The notes under the pieces: model-generated | What the model was told of the DNA's origin: nothing | What the model saw: the letters and a program-made list of their open reading frames with translations, nothing else | The model's database searches: none | Assembly (NCBI RefSeq): GCF_036669915.1 | Contig: NC_089322.1 | Location: 14,050,678-14,114,677, forward strand | Direction of reading: 5' to 3' | Length of the DNA stretch: 64,000 bases | Source of the DNA: Pocillopora verrucosa | Taxonomy: Eukaryota > Cnidaria > Anthozoa > Scleractinia > Pocilloporidae | Position numbers and translations under genes: made by a program | Shown here: in pieces, positions 42,075-53,760 of the stretch | How the letters are laid out: the number at the start of each line of letters is the position of its first letter | Position numbering within the stretch: the first letter of the stretch is position 1

Positions 42075-42890
42075 AAATAAAAAAATTAGGGAAAAGGAAA
42101 ACTGGAGTTTTGAAGAGAATGCTCATTAGGGATCCGGTTGATTTACATTTTGTTTAAGCAATATCAAACAAAATTTTTCAGGTCTTTTAAACACCTAAAT
42201 GAATTAGAGCACCCCACCAATTATTTATAAAATCTTGTATTATTTTGTTCATCATATAAACACAATAGCCCTTTACCGACAAGAAAAGTCGACTTTATTA
42301 ATGAATAAAAATAAAGAAATCGACAATTCCCCTATAAAAAATCGCACAGGGGTTGGCGCTAAAGGCTCAAGATGGCAAAATGCATTGAATTATTAATACG
42401 AACAGAATTATGGACTTAATTTTCAATTTGCAAAGTTCTCATTCAACGAATTCGTCCTTACTGAAAGAAGGAATGTTTTAGGTAAACGGTCAGATCGCCT
42501 ATGGCAAATCTTCCAGTAGCCGATTTTCCCTCTCGGCCCCGCGAAATGCTGTAATTAAAGCCACTGAAAACGTAACTTTCGGTTTTCTTTTCGTATACTT
42601 TTTTTTTTCCCTTCTGGGAAAATTGAAAGTCACCGTCTGTAAGTGATACGGATTTTTCAGTGTTAGCCGCCACAATCCGAGAAAATTCCCACAAACTACC
42701 TTGGATTGAGAATGGCAAAGGTTTTGCCGTTCATTCATCTAACCTGACCGAGGAGTGCGAAAGGCGATTGACGTGTCAGCAGCTGATTGGCGATATCAAA
42801 TACACGTGAGAAAATATGGTATTTATTCACGTGTGTTGTTACGGCATTTCTCGGGGCTGGAAATCCTTCTAGAACACCGTAGTTTGTATG
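42075..42890 (-). pseudogene. R1 copy 5, start codon lost
   Basis: The ATG is changed to GTG (GCCGCCACAATCC on the plus strand). On the minus strand VAANTEKSVSLTDGDFQF, then after a shift YTKRKPKVTFSVALITAF, RGAERENRLLEDLP and a stop. In the third frame KTFLLSVRTNSLNENFA continues the family pattern. The hairpin at 42802-42834 is intact apart from a short loop change. Confidence 0.5.
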
Positions 42891-42914
42891 ACTTTTGAAC
42901 AAAAGAAAAAAAAA

Positions 42915-43384
42915 TTGGGGAAAAGGAAAACTGGAGTTTTGAAGAGAATGCTCGTTAGGGATCCAGTTGATTTACATTTTGCTTTGAGCAATATCAAACA
43001 AAAACTTTCAGGTTTTTAAAACACTTAAATGACTTAGAGCACCCCACCAATAATTTACTAATCATGTATTATTTTGTTTATCATATAAACACAAAAGCCC
43101 TATACTGACAAGAAAAGCCGACTTTATTCATGACTGAAAATAAAGGAATGGACAATCCCCAATAAAAATCGCACAGTGGGTTGGCGCTAAGGCTCAAGAT
43201 GGAAATATTCGTTGAATCATGATTACAAAAACAATCATGGATGTAATTTTAAATTTACAAAATTCTCATTCATCTTTACCAACAGAAGAAATCTTTCAGG
43301 TAAACGGCTACATCGGCCTATAGCAAATCTTCCAGTCGCCGATTTTCGCTCTCGGCCGCGAGAAATGCTGTTATTAAAGCCACC
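42915..43384 (-). pseudogene. R1 copy 6, left part, split by the transposon
   Basis: Runs from TTGGGGAAAAGGAAAACTGG to TTATTAAAGCCAC, where normal R1 copies continue TTAATACTTACATTTCGG. That continuation is found at 50259, so the 6.9-kb element is inserted inside this copy. Confidence 0.6.
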
Positions 43385-43475
43385 AAGAATAAATGTCAAT
43401 AAAAATCACAGATTATCTAAAAAGTCGCGGACACGGTCAAAGATCGATTTGGTTCATTTTTTGCCTGTGGTTAGC
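43385..43475. repeat. Left terminal inverted repeat of the 6.9-kb element
   Basis: Starts AAGAATAAATGTC, then AATAAAAATCA, AAGTCGCGGACACGGT and GCCTGTGGTTAGC. It matches the complement of the right end with substitutions and small indels. A weaker match (TTTTAACGGGAATAA) extends to about 43545. Confidence 0.7.
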
Positions 43476-43499
43476 CTTATCTAGTAAACAAACAGAAAT

Positions 43500-44289
43500 G
43501 GGGTTAAATTTTTGAAATATGCATTTTAACGGGAATAATTTGTTTCAACATTTCCAGGGGTAAATAGCTCAAATTTCACCAAGCGTGATCCTGAAATTAT
43601 GCACTTTTCGGGCACTTGTCATGCTAACAAAAATTTAACGGAAGGAATTTTCTTGTTATAGAAATATTGAGTTGGACCTGCATTATCGAGACAAAGTGAT
43701 AGTTTTTGTCTCATTTCATTCTTGGAGGAGCTACGTCCCTTTTAAGAAACGACATCTTCGGCGTTTTGAAACTAAGGCAAAGGTGGCCTAGAATAGCTTG
43801 GCAGAAATACATGTAATAGTGTCTCAAAGTTTACAATAACACTACCAAGAAGCCTTGAAAGATGGTTCTTTACGATTGGGGTTTTATTTCTTTGGGACCT
43901 TTGACTATCTAAATATGACCACCAGCCGAATTTCGGTTAAATCACTATGACGCCATAATGAGATGCATAATAACAAAATTAAACGCATTGGACACAAATA
44001 ACTGTTTTCGTCAGTTATATCTTCACTGGCCGTTAAAACGACTAGAAACATATTAAAATGTCTATAACTACCCTTGATTTTTATATAAGGAGACAGGAGA
44101 AACAATTTTCGGCCTTTGCTACCCTGAGAATCACGCCATAATTCTGCATAATTCTACACACAACAGGTTAAACAGTTGAATTGCACTCAACAGGTTAAAT
44201 TTGGCACAAAGCCGTTAGTTTCCGTTGTAAATAATACACGCACCGCTTTTAAAATCAGCGTATCAGTTATTCGTAAAACTTTCGGTGCT
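43500..44289. other. Noncoding 3' side of the transposon gene
   Basis: About 790 bp with no convincing frame. Positions 44071-44176 occur again, reverse-complemented, at 63892-64000. Small frames here (43905-44105) have no support. Confidence 0.5.
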
Positions 44290-47200
44290 CAGTTACTTGG
44301 AAGAACAAGTACACTCCTGGACTAATTGTGTGAGTCGCGCCATGAATGGATTTTTCGTCTTCTGAGGTGAAATGTCAGATATATCCAGCCCAAGGTGGAT
44401 GCACATGTCTCTTAGCCTATCCACTCTTAAAGTTGTGAGTGTACGTTTTTTTACGTTTTTTAAGTTTGCAGGTGTTAAGATCGAAAGATACAATCGAATG
44501 CTGAATAGCCGCATCTCTCATCACATTTGCACACACTACAGATAGATGACTCTCAGCTTCGGCGGAGATTTCGTCCTCGTCGACGCTCTCCATGTCCACT
44601 TGTGAGACTTCACTAGCTTTTGCTTCGTTACCGGCGGCTGTAACTTATAATCGCTTCTTTCCTGAAAGACGTCTGAAGAAGCCACTAATATGCTGCGACG
44701 TAAGGACTTCATCATGCTGAAATCGGCGTCCCCCCGCTTGGTCTCTTGCTAGGCTCATGGTTTTCGAAACTTCCTGTGGATCGCTTTTCCGTCCACTATA
44801 CTCCCCTTTTTGAAATTGGTCAGTTAAGAATTCGGTCTGTTTCTTTGTAAAACGCACCTTTTTCTTAATTGTCTTCACGGCCCAACCCATTGGAAAAGGC
44901 GGCAAACCGTCACTCTTTGATTGCGCAGCAACTTGAACGCTTGGTATTCGACTGCGTCCCTCCGTCAGCTTGGAAGAATATTCTCTTTTAGCTTTATCGT
45001 AGAGAGTTTCCTGTTAGAGCATCATCTGGTGTTTTCCAGTATCTGGGTGTGTCGGCAGGTTTGCAAAGTGACTGTATGCTTTTACACATCCTTCTTCTGG
45101 TCACGGGAAAAGCATGTCATCTGGCTTATATTCCCCACTACAGCTTCGATCTTGGTTTTCGCTTTCAGTTGAGAAATCTACTTAGACAGAGCTTTTCTTA
45201 ATATGTCGGTGTCTCACAATCTTGAACGTCGGTGCATCACTTAGATTCTGCGATGGCGAGTCTAGGATTTCCAATTTTTCGGCCTGCTTCATGACTCCTT
45301 CGAACTTGGCCCATGGCACTACTCTACCGGAACCCACATTGAATGCTCTCTACACTCGTACGCCACTTTCATCGTACTCAAAATTGTTGAGTAAGCCTAT
45401 GCCATCCCATTTGATATTAAAGGTGCTTGACGGTTTGGCAGCAACATAACTTGCTTTCACTCCTGTGGTTCCTTGGCCAGATTCAATGGCTGGTTTGAAC
45501 TGTAGAGCGTTGATGACATCATTGCCTTCGTTTACGCACCTTCCAACGTCTCCCTTGATTGTTGGCGCTTTGCGATCACATACCCCCTTTCCAGCCAGCG
45601 TTATCTTGTTTGTAATAAGCCATTTCCAGCTCTGGAATTTCCTTTTTCAGGGTAGTGAGGCAGTCAAGCATTATCGAAGCCACAGTCACACTGTCTTGGG
45701 CGCAGCTTTGAAATACGTGAACAAGTGTCTGCGATTCAAAGTGCTCAGAATCCTCTGACCGTCTTATAGCAACAATAATGTGCCATGGCAATCTTCGCTT
45801 CGCAAACCAATCTGACTGTGCCTCTCGATATTTTCGGAGCATATAATTTATTGCCTAGTCCTGGACTAACAGCACCGATCGGCTGTCGAGTTTGGCTAAA
45901 ACTGAATGCTTCGCCTCAGCTTGGTGGACTGAACGTAGCTGATGGGCTTTCCAGCTAATGATATCATCCCTTGCCTGTTTGATGGTATGCAGCATGTCAG
46001 CTTGATCTTCTGCTGACGTGAGTGCACTTGAACACTCATCTTCTATGGTATGCAATACTTCCTGTAAGTCATAACACTGTTCACAAGACTCATTGTGGAG
46101 ATGGTCGCAGGAGCCACGAAATTCAGCATTGCTTGGGTCATTTGGCGCGTAAATTCGACAATAATCGGGAACCTCTGAGGCCTCCTGCACGTACCTAAGA
46201 TAAAAAGTAAAATGACAAGCGCGTGATTCAGTGTATAGTTGCAAAGCAACGCATGCACATATGATCGACATTTCAAAAAGATTACTTAACCGATTCTCAG
46301 CATTGTATACATGTGTGTACGCTTATTACAGTGAATTGTAAACTGCTGTTTCATAAATTAAGTATAAAGAAGACTTGGAGAGAAAGAAAGAGGTAGCCGT
46401 GAATCGTAATATGAAGTTTACTACATCACTTCTGAAAAGGCAACGCATAATTATAAAATATGCACCCACCTTGTAGTCGCCCTTTAGGTACTGCTTCGAC
46501 AAACGAAGTTGCTGCTTAATTTCCCTCGCCCATTGCTGAGTCTTGCCACAGTGAACAAGCTTGTCTACGAGTTTTTCTAAAGCATCAAATGCTTCCACAC
46601 CTGATGCTGAAAAGTTATCAAGTGCTTGCATAGACTTGCGAACAGATGAAGAACACACGGCCAAAACTCTCTGTAGAGTTCTCTTACTCGTAGGCTCAAA
46701 GTTGGTTTCACAGCAGTATTGTTGATACTGCTGAACAATACGCTCTGGTATCATTGTTCTGATAACATTGGGTGTTTTTATGATCTCGCCAGTCGACAAT
46801 TTCAGAAGTTTTCCCCGAAAGGAACATCTTGAATAACGTGTGGACTTGTTATAAAAGAAACAAAATGTTCTAATTTTACAGGTTCAACTCTCATTCTCCT
46901 TTTCTCCTGGTTTGGAAGAGGAGCAGCTCTTCCATGTATCAGCCTGTGGCGTCGGGCAATGTTGTAGCGATAGCTAGTAACGGTTGGAATAAACTCCCTC
47001 ATCTCCTTAAGGGATAACTTGTCTGCCATCAAAGAGAGCATTTACCGTCTGGTGCTCCAATGTTGCGTGTTCAAGTAGCTTTCAGCAAATGCATTAAGAA
47101 GCTCCGTCTCCTGCCTTCGACCACAACCTGACTCTCGCTGCATACAGCGTGACGATCACAAAGCTCTGTCCACAAATCTTGCGAATTTTCAGGTGCCAGG

Positions 47201-48971
47201 ACATCCAGCATCGCAGAAATACATTGTTGAGCTTTCTGTAGGTATCTGCATTTAGTACGCTCGTGCGCTGTATTCCACTGCACTGATACACTCGAAGGTG
47301 TAAGAAGCGATTTAGCTGAACCTGAGACTCGTTTTCTAGACTGGAGCCTTCATCACTCTCTTCGGAATCTTCTTGCGGAACAAATAGGCTCTGCCGTCTG
47401 GATGTGGAACCTTCTGACAATGCTTCATCACCAACAGTGACAGCACAAGTGGCAGGAATATCAGGGTCACTCCTTGTTCATCAACCTGACGAAAAAGTGA
47501 ACACATTGCTTGGGATGGCTTCAAAATAAGATCAACCGTATCCACACGCGGGGTGTCGTGTATGAAAGTGCAAGTCGCATGCAAGGCGGAAGCTAATAGT
47601 CGATAATTATTTTTACCTTATAATATAATTGACTGATAACCTATCCTGATATCTTTATCCAACTACTTCTCAATAATATTTCCCATTTGGAGCATTTCGA
47701 AAAAAAATGTTGAGAAGCCATATAATAATTTAAAACATTTATTATTTGGACATATCCTGGAGTGTGATTTGCTATCTGGGCACGCTATGGCTTTGCCTAA
47801 TCGTTGACGGGCAGCAATGGCGGCGTTTGAGCATTCGCATACAAGTTAGCCTGGACACGCCCTCCTCCCATCTGGGTTGAATCCCTAAGCATGAAAATGG
47901 CGAAGAAGGGAGAATTCAGAGAATGCGTTAAGGTTTTCCACTTTTATTAATTACATTGGATGGAAATTCTTCATTAACACTTTGAAGAAACTCACCAAGG
48001 TTAGACCACTTAGGCCTTCTTTGATGTTTTCCACACCTCCTGTGGCACCCAAGCTCTGCGATTGTAACGGATTTTTTAATTTTTGCTAGGGACTTTCGAC
48101 ATCGCACACAAATTCCTTTAATATTTTCAGAGAAAGAATTAATTTATACTTTTTTACCTTACACATCCTCCTTGAAAAAATAGCTCTGCATGTGGCAAAA
48201 GAACAAAACTAGCCAATGCAAAAGCCCCACAAACCCCAAACTGATGACGCATTCTGTAGTTAACCTTGTCACAAGTCAGTGTTTCACGTTTCTTTCCTTT
48301 TTCCCCCGCATTGATTGAAGGAATTCTAATATCTGTGAATATTTCAATTCGAGCGTTCCCCACGCCATTAATTAGTTTTGACAGGAGCCCATCACCGGCT
48401 TTGAATAAGTTTTGAGAGAGACGAAAATGTTGAGTGAACGCCAGTGTTTCCGAGGTAAAAATATTTGCAAAAATCCGAAAAGACATGAAAATAATTTTTC
48501 TGTTAAACTTGGCGTTGTTTTACGCGACAGTGAAGTGATTTGAAGTTAGGATATGGAGTCCGTGATTCCCGCCAAGTAACCTGCGCGAAATGAGAAGCTA
48601 TACGGATGTTCATCCTTACATACAATGAGAATAAACTAGAGGGACGTCAATTCTTACAAGATCATGACTCATTGTAATCGCTTACTTTGAGTGCTGCAAA
48701 GTAATTCCCCCTTTCTCCATCCGATTTCAAAGCTTGATTGATGTAATGGGCAAACAGTCATTTCTGAAAAATTTACGGGCTTCACGAAAATTCTGCTTCT
48801 TGCCAAGATAAGTTCAATCTCTGTCTTAACACCTGAAAATTGTAAAAAACGCTTGTGGCTTCTGACATCCTTGCTGCATGATGATAGAGATACTGACTGA
48901 GTGGACTGATGCCTTACGCGTTCCTCTGCACCACAAACGCCACCTACAATATCAAGTAAAGAACAAGACAT
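44290..48971 (-). pseudogene. Decayed transposon gene: Cys-rich, DDE-like, C2H2, homeodomain-like and SAP-like modules
   Basis: Minus-strand exons in order. Exon 48971-48683 reads VCGAEERVRHQ, then ILARSRIF and MTVCPLHQSSFEIGW, with donor GTAAGC. Exon about 48118-47999 reads GICVRCRKSLAKIKK with GCHRRCGKHQRRPKW, with donor GTGAGT. A long exon 47480-46470 (NTAHERTKCRYLQKAQQC, LSLKEMREFIPTVTSYRYN, FVSFITSPHVIQDVPFGE, LKLSTGEIIKTPNVIRTM) has a donor at KGDYK. The last exon, from 46194, has VQEASEVPDYCR, LLVQD followed by a stop, WFAKRRLPWHI, AYYKQDNAG, VNEGNDVINA, a C2H2-like finger lacking its first Cys, RFTKKQTEFLTDQFQKGE and the SAP-like LRVDRLRDMCIHLGLD. There are many stops and shifts. Acidic residues in LLVQD, YKQDNAG and VNEGND could form a D-D-E triad; this is inference. 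Confidence 0.65.
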
Positions 48972-50165
48972 TCTTTTTCTGCTGGAGTTAAAGCAACCGC
49001 TGTCTTTATCAGTTTATTCCTCTCACCGACGATTATTGCGCTTTTGTTTTTTGTTTACTTTCGTTAACCGATCACATTGTTTTTCAGTGGGAAAATTGTA
49101 TCGTTATTTTCGGTCCATAAGGTTTTCATCGTACGGTTTATGTTTATGAAATTTTGTAAAGTCTATTTCTTTGTTGTATCGTTTTCGTTCAAGATGGCAG
49201 CATATTTGTTTAAACTTTATATGTGAGGCAGAATGAATTGTTTGTTGATCTCGCTACGTGACAGATTATCATATGTCACGCAGAGTGACAGGAACCTGTG
49301 AAAAATTAATTAAAATCCGGCAAATCCCGAGCGTTACCTGCCGTTTTGTAGGGACCCTTTTTATGTGGGACGTCAAAAAAAAGCCAAAATTAGGATCAAA
49401 GTAGACTAAACGTAACTGGGTTGCGACACGCTGTAAAAAATGACAAGAAGAAGTAACTTTATTTTACTCATCCCGGCTCAGTAGCTTCAATGAGTTCGCC
49501 GGTCGGCCCCCTTCACACCAAATTGCAAAGGACATTATTTCGAAAATATCTTCCAAACGGAGTAACAAGGGCCTATAAAAGATTTCTAAGGTAAGGAACT
49601 ATTAATTTCAAAGCAAACATAAAAAGCTAAGTGCGGCTGCGACTCAAACAATGCTTTGCTTGTGTCATTGCAATGTTGATTTTGTTCATTTCAATCTGGC
49701 GCTATTTATAATTTTAGCGAAGTTTGGTTGGTTGGTATATAAAAACAGCAGAAGATACCAGAAAAATGAAGCGATTAATTTGAAGACCCACCCTATAAGC
49801 CCTCGTGATAGTATTGCTGGAGATTTTGAGAAACTACCACGTGCGTTTTTGCCACACCACATTAGGCCGGTTTGGCATAAATTAGAAATGGCGAACACTT
49901 CCACTGGTAATTAACCCGTGGTTTCGTCAGGAAGGACACGATACAAAAAATATCACTATATCTTGGTAACGGAAGGCCACATGTATATATTTATAGCCAG
50001 AGAAGTCCTGCTGTTGCATTTTAGTTCATGCAAGGACTGCCTGAAAACTGCATAATTTAGAGCTCGCACGCACTCGTTTTCGATCATGCAATTAGTAACG
50101 GTTTATTTCCGTTAAAACGAATATTTATTCAAACTAACCTCACTTCACTTTAATTAGTACCTATA
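48972..50165. other. 5' side of the transposon gene
   Basis: Holds a dyad CGTGACA..TGTCACG near 49256-49279. A plus-strand frame at 49651-49914 (87 aa, one hydrophobic N-terminal segment) is opposed by another frame and resembles nothing I know, so it is not called. No promoter is identified with confidence. Confidence 0.4.
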
Positions 50166-50258
50166 GCTACCTGTAGACAAAAAAAGGGACGAAATGATTT
50201 TTTACCATGTCCGCGATTTTCTTATTTTTTCCCTTGATTTTTAGAGACATTCACTCTT
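50166..50258. repeat. Right terminal inverted repeat of the 6.9-kb element
   Basis: Read on the minus strand: AAGAGTGAATGTC, TCTAAAAATCA, AAATCGCGGACATGGT, TGTCTACAGGTAGC, pairing in order with the left repeat. A subterminal TTTTAACGGAAATAA lies near 50110 on the minus strand. Confidence 0.7.
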
Positions 50259-50395
50259 AATACTTACATTTCGGTTTTTCTTTTCGTATACTGGTTTTCT
50301 TTCCCTTCTAGGAAAGTTTTAACATCACTGTCTGTAAGTGATACGGATTTTTCATTTTTAGCTGCCATAATCCGAGAAAATTCCCACAAACTTCT
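50259..50395 (-). pseudogene. R1 copy 6, right part
   Basis: Continues the R1 sequence interrupted at 43384: AATACTTACATTTCGG through the exon ATG at 50368 (MAAKNEKSVSLTDSDV on the minus strand). It ends at the same R1/R2 junction as copy 4. Confidence 0.55.
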
Positions 50396-50965
50396 TGTCA
50401 AGCCATCCCGTCTATTCTTTTAATTACTATAAAAAATACTTAATCAAGGCGCCATTTTTTTGCCCTCACCTCAAAATCGATATGATAAATTCTAATTAAT
50501 TTTAGTTGTGGAGTATCAGCACATAGAAAACTATTCCTCTTGTTGTTACCCAAAGTAAATATGAAACCAGGTACAAACTTAAGTCGGCGTTCCTCTTTTT
50601 TTATGTAATTGACGCCAAATTGATTTCTACAACGACATTGGACATGTATGAATAACCGTTCTACGCTACCGCGCAGAAAATATTTATGCAATTTCGATGA
50701 AAAGAATCGGCGGCTTTAATTTTGAAATGAACCTTCTCGCCCTGCGGGAGGAGCTCAAAACCGAAAAAAAATAACATACTCAAAATGTTTCAAAAACGGG
50801 GGAAACGGAAAGACAAGATATAAGTTTTTATTATATCCATTTTGGATGCAATAAATCACTGGTGTTCCTTAAAATCTGACTGGCTCCCATTGGTGCGATT
50901 TGTTCATTAATAGCACCTTTTATCTCTAAATCGCATCTATTTCTCAGCCAACGAGGAAACTTTAT
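50396..50965. repeat. Dispersed block R2, copy 5
   Basis: Almost identical to 32420-32965. The minus-strand frame (50440-50691) mirrors one in that copy but is a repeat-derived frame without a domain. Confidence 0.55.
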
Positions 50966-51537
50966 TTTAATAAATAGTTAGGGATAGTTATCAGATTCGG
51001 ATGACCCAGACCAAAACAAAACAGTAACCAATCGCTACTCAGATTCACGTTCATGTGACATGTTTATTGAGGCAACAATAATACATTCATCTTGGCGTTC
51101 GAAGGCCGAACCACACTGAGTGTACTAAACCGATTGTTTTCCGTCTGAAAATTGTGATTGTAGCCAAAATTGTACAAATGGAAAGCTACAATTTCAGACC
51201 CATATTAGAATTGAAAAATGTAATAGCCTCTTCTTCTCTTTACTATCGTGCACTGAAATGAGAGGGTTGCTTTGAATGAAAGCTTCTCGAAACAAGCAAG
51301 AAGTTGGAAGATCTATACTGCTATAGCCGCATCCACTCCTTCCTCTTCCATTTCTGATTTGGTCAATGAAAGGCTTCTCTCCACCTCTCCGCGATGTTCT
51401 TCACTGCAATGGAATGCCAAGCCTCAGGATGGATTATGAAAGCGCTAATTGAAACCTAATCTGGACCAGGAATACGCAAGTCAAGAGGAAACGTACAAAC
51501 AGAATGGTGAACCAGCCATTGAATCTATTACAGCCGA
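50966..51537. repeat. Third copy of SD1, left part
   Basis: Matches 8750-9330 and 32965-33560, including GCATCCACTCCTTCCTCTTC. I cannot identify the source. In one frame it reads LDQEYASQEETYKQNGEPAI then ESITAE and a stop, which may be the exon preceding the TRIM-type relic. Confidence 0.4.
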
Positions 51538-52665
51538 GTGAAGAACCATATGTCCCCAACAATAAACAATAATACTCAAATTCAAGGAGTTCATCAAGGA
51601 ACACCAACAGAAAATGAAAACTTTCTAAAGGTAAAAATTGTCTTAGCCCTGGTGCAAGAAAATTTGCAGAGTAAAGACTTCGAAGTCCAAGCTGGTGTAG
51701 AAGCAGAGCTACTAATTTGTCCCAAAACAAGCGAAGGAGGGATCAGAAACACTCAGCACACAGATCGTGTTGAAATACACATGGACCCTGCTGATCAGGT
51801 GAGGAGTTTGGAGAGGAGTGATAAACAAGATGGACGTTTCCAGGTGAAGTTTTTCAGCGAAAGCGCTAGGTACTTATAGAATGGAAGTAACGATAAATGG
51901 GCAGAAACTTGTCAGGAGTCCGTTCTCATTTCTAATAAAAGTACGAGAGTTAAATATTATGGGCAAGTTGGACTTTCCGGGAGAAATGCCTCCGAGTTCA
52001 GCTGGCATTGCAGTGAAAATTAAAGTTGTTATTGCCGTGGCTGATTTGGATGGTCAGTGTATTCTGGTATTTGATGACACAGGAAAGTTTGTGCGACTTG
52101 GTTGTCCTGGAAGCATGGATGGACAGTTTGACGAACCAGTCGACGTCACATTCCTCAACGATGACGAGATTCTGGTGGTAGATGAATGTAATCATCGAAT
52201 AACAACAGTGGGACTTACAGACAGGGAACTTTGTGAAAAGCTTTGGAAAACAGGGAAGTGGAGATGGAGAGTTTAAGATACGTACAAGTGTTTGTATTTC
52301 AAGTGATGGACGTTTTATCGTTGTAGCGGAGTATGAGAACAGCAGAATTCAGGTGTTTACAATGGATGGTGAACCTGTGTTTAAGTTTGGAGACAGTGGC
52401 CCAGAAGGCTGGATCATCCGCTCGTTTGCATTTTTTACGTGGACAAATTCATTGTAACTGACCTCGAAAATAACTGTGTGAAAGTCTTTGATAAGAGAGG
52501 ACAGTTTTTGTATAAGTTTGGAGAAAAAGGAAACGGTAATAAACAGTTGAATCAGCCGTGGCTTATGTGTTGACAAACACGACAACGTTTTCTTATTGCC
52601 ACAATGCTCGGTGATCGGATTTTGTTCATAGACTTCAAAGGGAAAGAAGTTTACATTCTGAAATG
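51538..52665 (+). pseudogene. TRIM-type filamin/NHL-repeat pseudogene
   Basis: Frame 1 to 51879 ends in a filamin-type repeat: FEVQAGVEAELLICPKTSEG, RVEIHMDPADQVRSL, KQDGRFQVKFF. After a 1-nt shift comes MEVTINGQKLVRSPFSFLIK, then NHL repeats AVKIKVVIAVADLDGQCILV, GQFDEPVDVTFLNDDEILVV and DECNHRI. After another shift follow KSFGKQGSGDGEFKIRTSVC, NSRIQVFTMDGEPVFKFGDS, KVFDKRGQFLYKFGEKGNG and GDRILFIDFKGKEVYILK. This is the C-terminal order of TRIM2/3/71-type proteins (filamin then NHL). The RING, B-box and coiled coil are absent. At least three frameshifts make it dead. SD1 copies a and b keep only its first 100 bp. Confidence 0.75.
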
Positions 52666-53439
52666 AAAGCCCATTTTTGAAAGTAACATTCAATAATTCT
52701 TCGTAAACAAACCTTTTGCAAATATCTTTAAATTTTATTACTTTATTACTTTACGGAAACTTGTGACATGGCATGTGTCGCAAGAGAATGCGAAAGAAAA
52801 TGGCTAGAATCAGCAATTTGCCTTCTAATTTTTTCAGGAGAGTTCAAAGAGCTGTTGATTTATCACTTCGGTAATGTGATTGTTTATGTTGTAAATTAAT
52901 TATAGAAATTGGACCGAGTAGAGTCTAACACGGTCTGTAATCATACGAGTAATTGAAAAAATTGGACGACATCGCAAAGCGAGAGTCTGATTTGTCCATA
53001 ACGGGTTTGAGAGAGCAACTAGACATCGGTTATACGTTTTCATCAAAATAAGAACTTTTAACTCGCTCAAATCCACAACAACAGCGAGTGCTCATGACAC
53101 GCACTGTCCACTTGCACAAACATGAGGTGCCAACTGTTCTATTCAACTGTCCAATTAAAAGCATGACGCATACACTGTCTTATTGGTGCTCAAATCAATC
53201 ACGTTCGATAATTTTGTTATAGTTTTGATTAACCACAAAATCGATTTCAGACGATATTAAGCTTTTTAACCGTGTAAAGTCTTAGGAGTGATGTAAGGGC
53301 AAAAAAGTACATTTCTGTAAAATAACTGTACAATGGCACTGATTAGTGTAAATTGTTATGCGTGGATGATTTTTAGTTATCAGCTTTTACATTTCATGGA
53401 AAAGGTTGTGGTTATTCATCGTGGTGAATAACAATAAAT
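52666..53439. other. Spacer without recognised content
   Basis: Sequence after the TRIM relic with no counterpart elsewhere in the window and no gene seen on either strand. Confidence 0.45.
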
Positions 53440-53760
53440 AAGCTAAGTTTTTCGTTTGTCTCACGGTGTAGTCACGTGTGATATAGATCGCGACGTTTCG
53501 ACTGCATACTGCTAGTCTTCTTCAGGCGATGAGGTCGACTGGTCATGCGTGATCTTATAAAGCATGATGCTCTGCTGTGATTGGTTGTTTTTCAACAGCT
53601 CTGATTGGTGCATTTCGATCCTTGCTGTTCACTAGCTGTTCCTTGCTCTGTGCTGTTTTCAGCATGCATAAATAGACCTTTCCCTGAGGATATTTTGGCA
53701 GACCTTTAGTTAAGTCTGATAATAGTAGTTTGTTCGTCAGATGGAGCATGCTTTTATATC
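53440..53760 (-). mobile_element. Possible Penelope-like element terminus
   Basis: The minus strand reads AACCAATCACAGCAGAGC, then GCCTGAAGAAGACTAGCAGT and ATGCAGTCGAAACGTCGCGA. The phrase GAAGAAGACT..GCAGT..GTCGAAACGT is one I associate with terminal regions of Penelope-like elements in invertebrates. No reverse transcriptase or GIY-YIG frame is present. A short frame at 53555-53749 is part of it. Low to moderate confidence. Confidence 0.35.

Larger units (their letters stand above)
32590..42660. repeat. Segmental duplication SD1, copy b
   Basis: Partner of 8330-17960. Within it the inverted repeat has been remodelled into a long palindrome (35655-36685). The rest is collinear: TRIM fragment, unidentified tract, small ORF, pseudogenes A4 and C4, gene B5, 3' flank and R1 copy 5. 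Confidence 0.75.
43385..50258 (-). mobile_element. 6.9-kb TIR DNA transposon-like insertion
   Basis: Bounded by diverged terminal inverted repeats and inserted within R1 copy 6; intact R1 copies at 63541-63570, 32270-32300 and 17830-17860 give the empty site. It contains one large decayed minus-strand gene (44290-48971) with introns, plus long noncoding ends. No unambiguous target duplication is left: flanks read GCCACC and AATACT against empty GCCACTTAATAC. The gene has acidic motifs compatible with a DDE transposase. I do not recognise a named superfamily. Confidence 0.65.

Noticed and set aside
44921-45758. Plus-strand frames inside the transposon
   Set aside because: The minus strand here reads the transposon protein (NEGNDVINALQFKPAIESGQ and the C2H2-like finger), so these are shadows.
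48154-48486. 110-aa minus-strand frame between two transposon exons
   Set aside because: It lies in the presumed intron between Cys-rich exons, matches nothing I recognise and has no splice-consistent link. It could be an extra exon but this is unsupported.
49651-49914. 87-aa plus-strand frame in the transposon 5' region
   Set aside because: It is opposed by an equally long minus-strand frame and has no family pattern.
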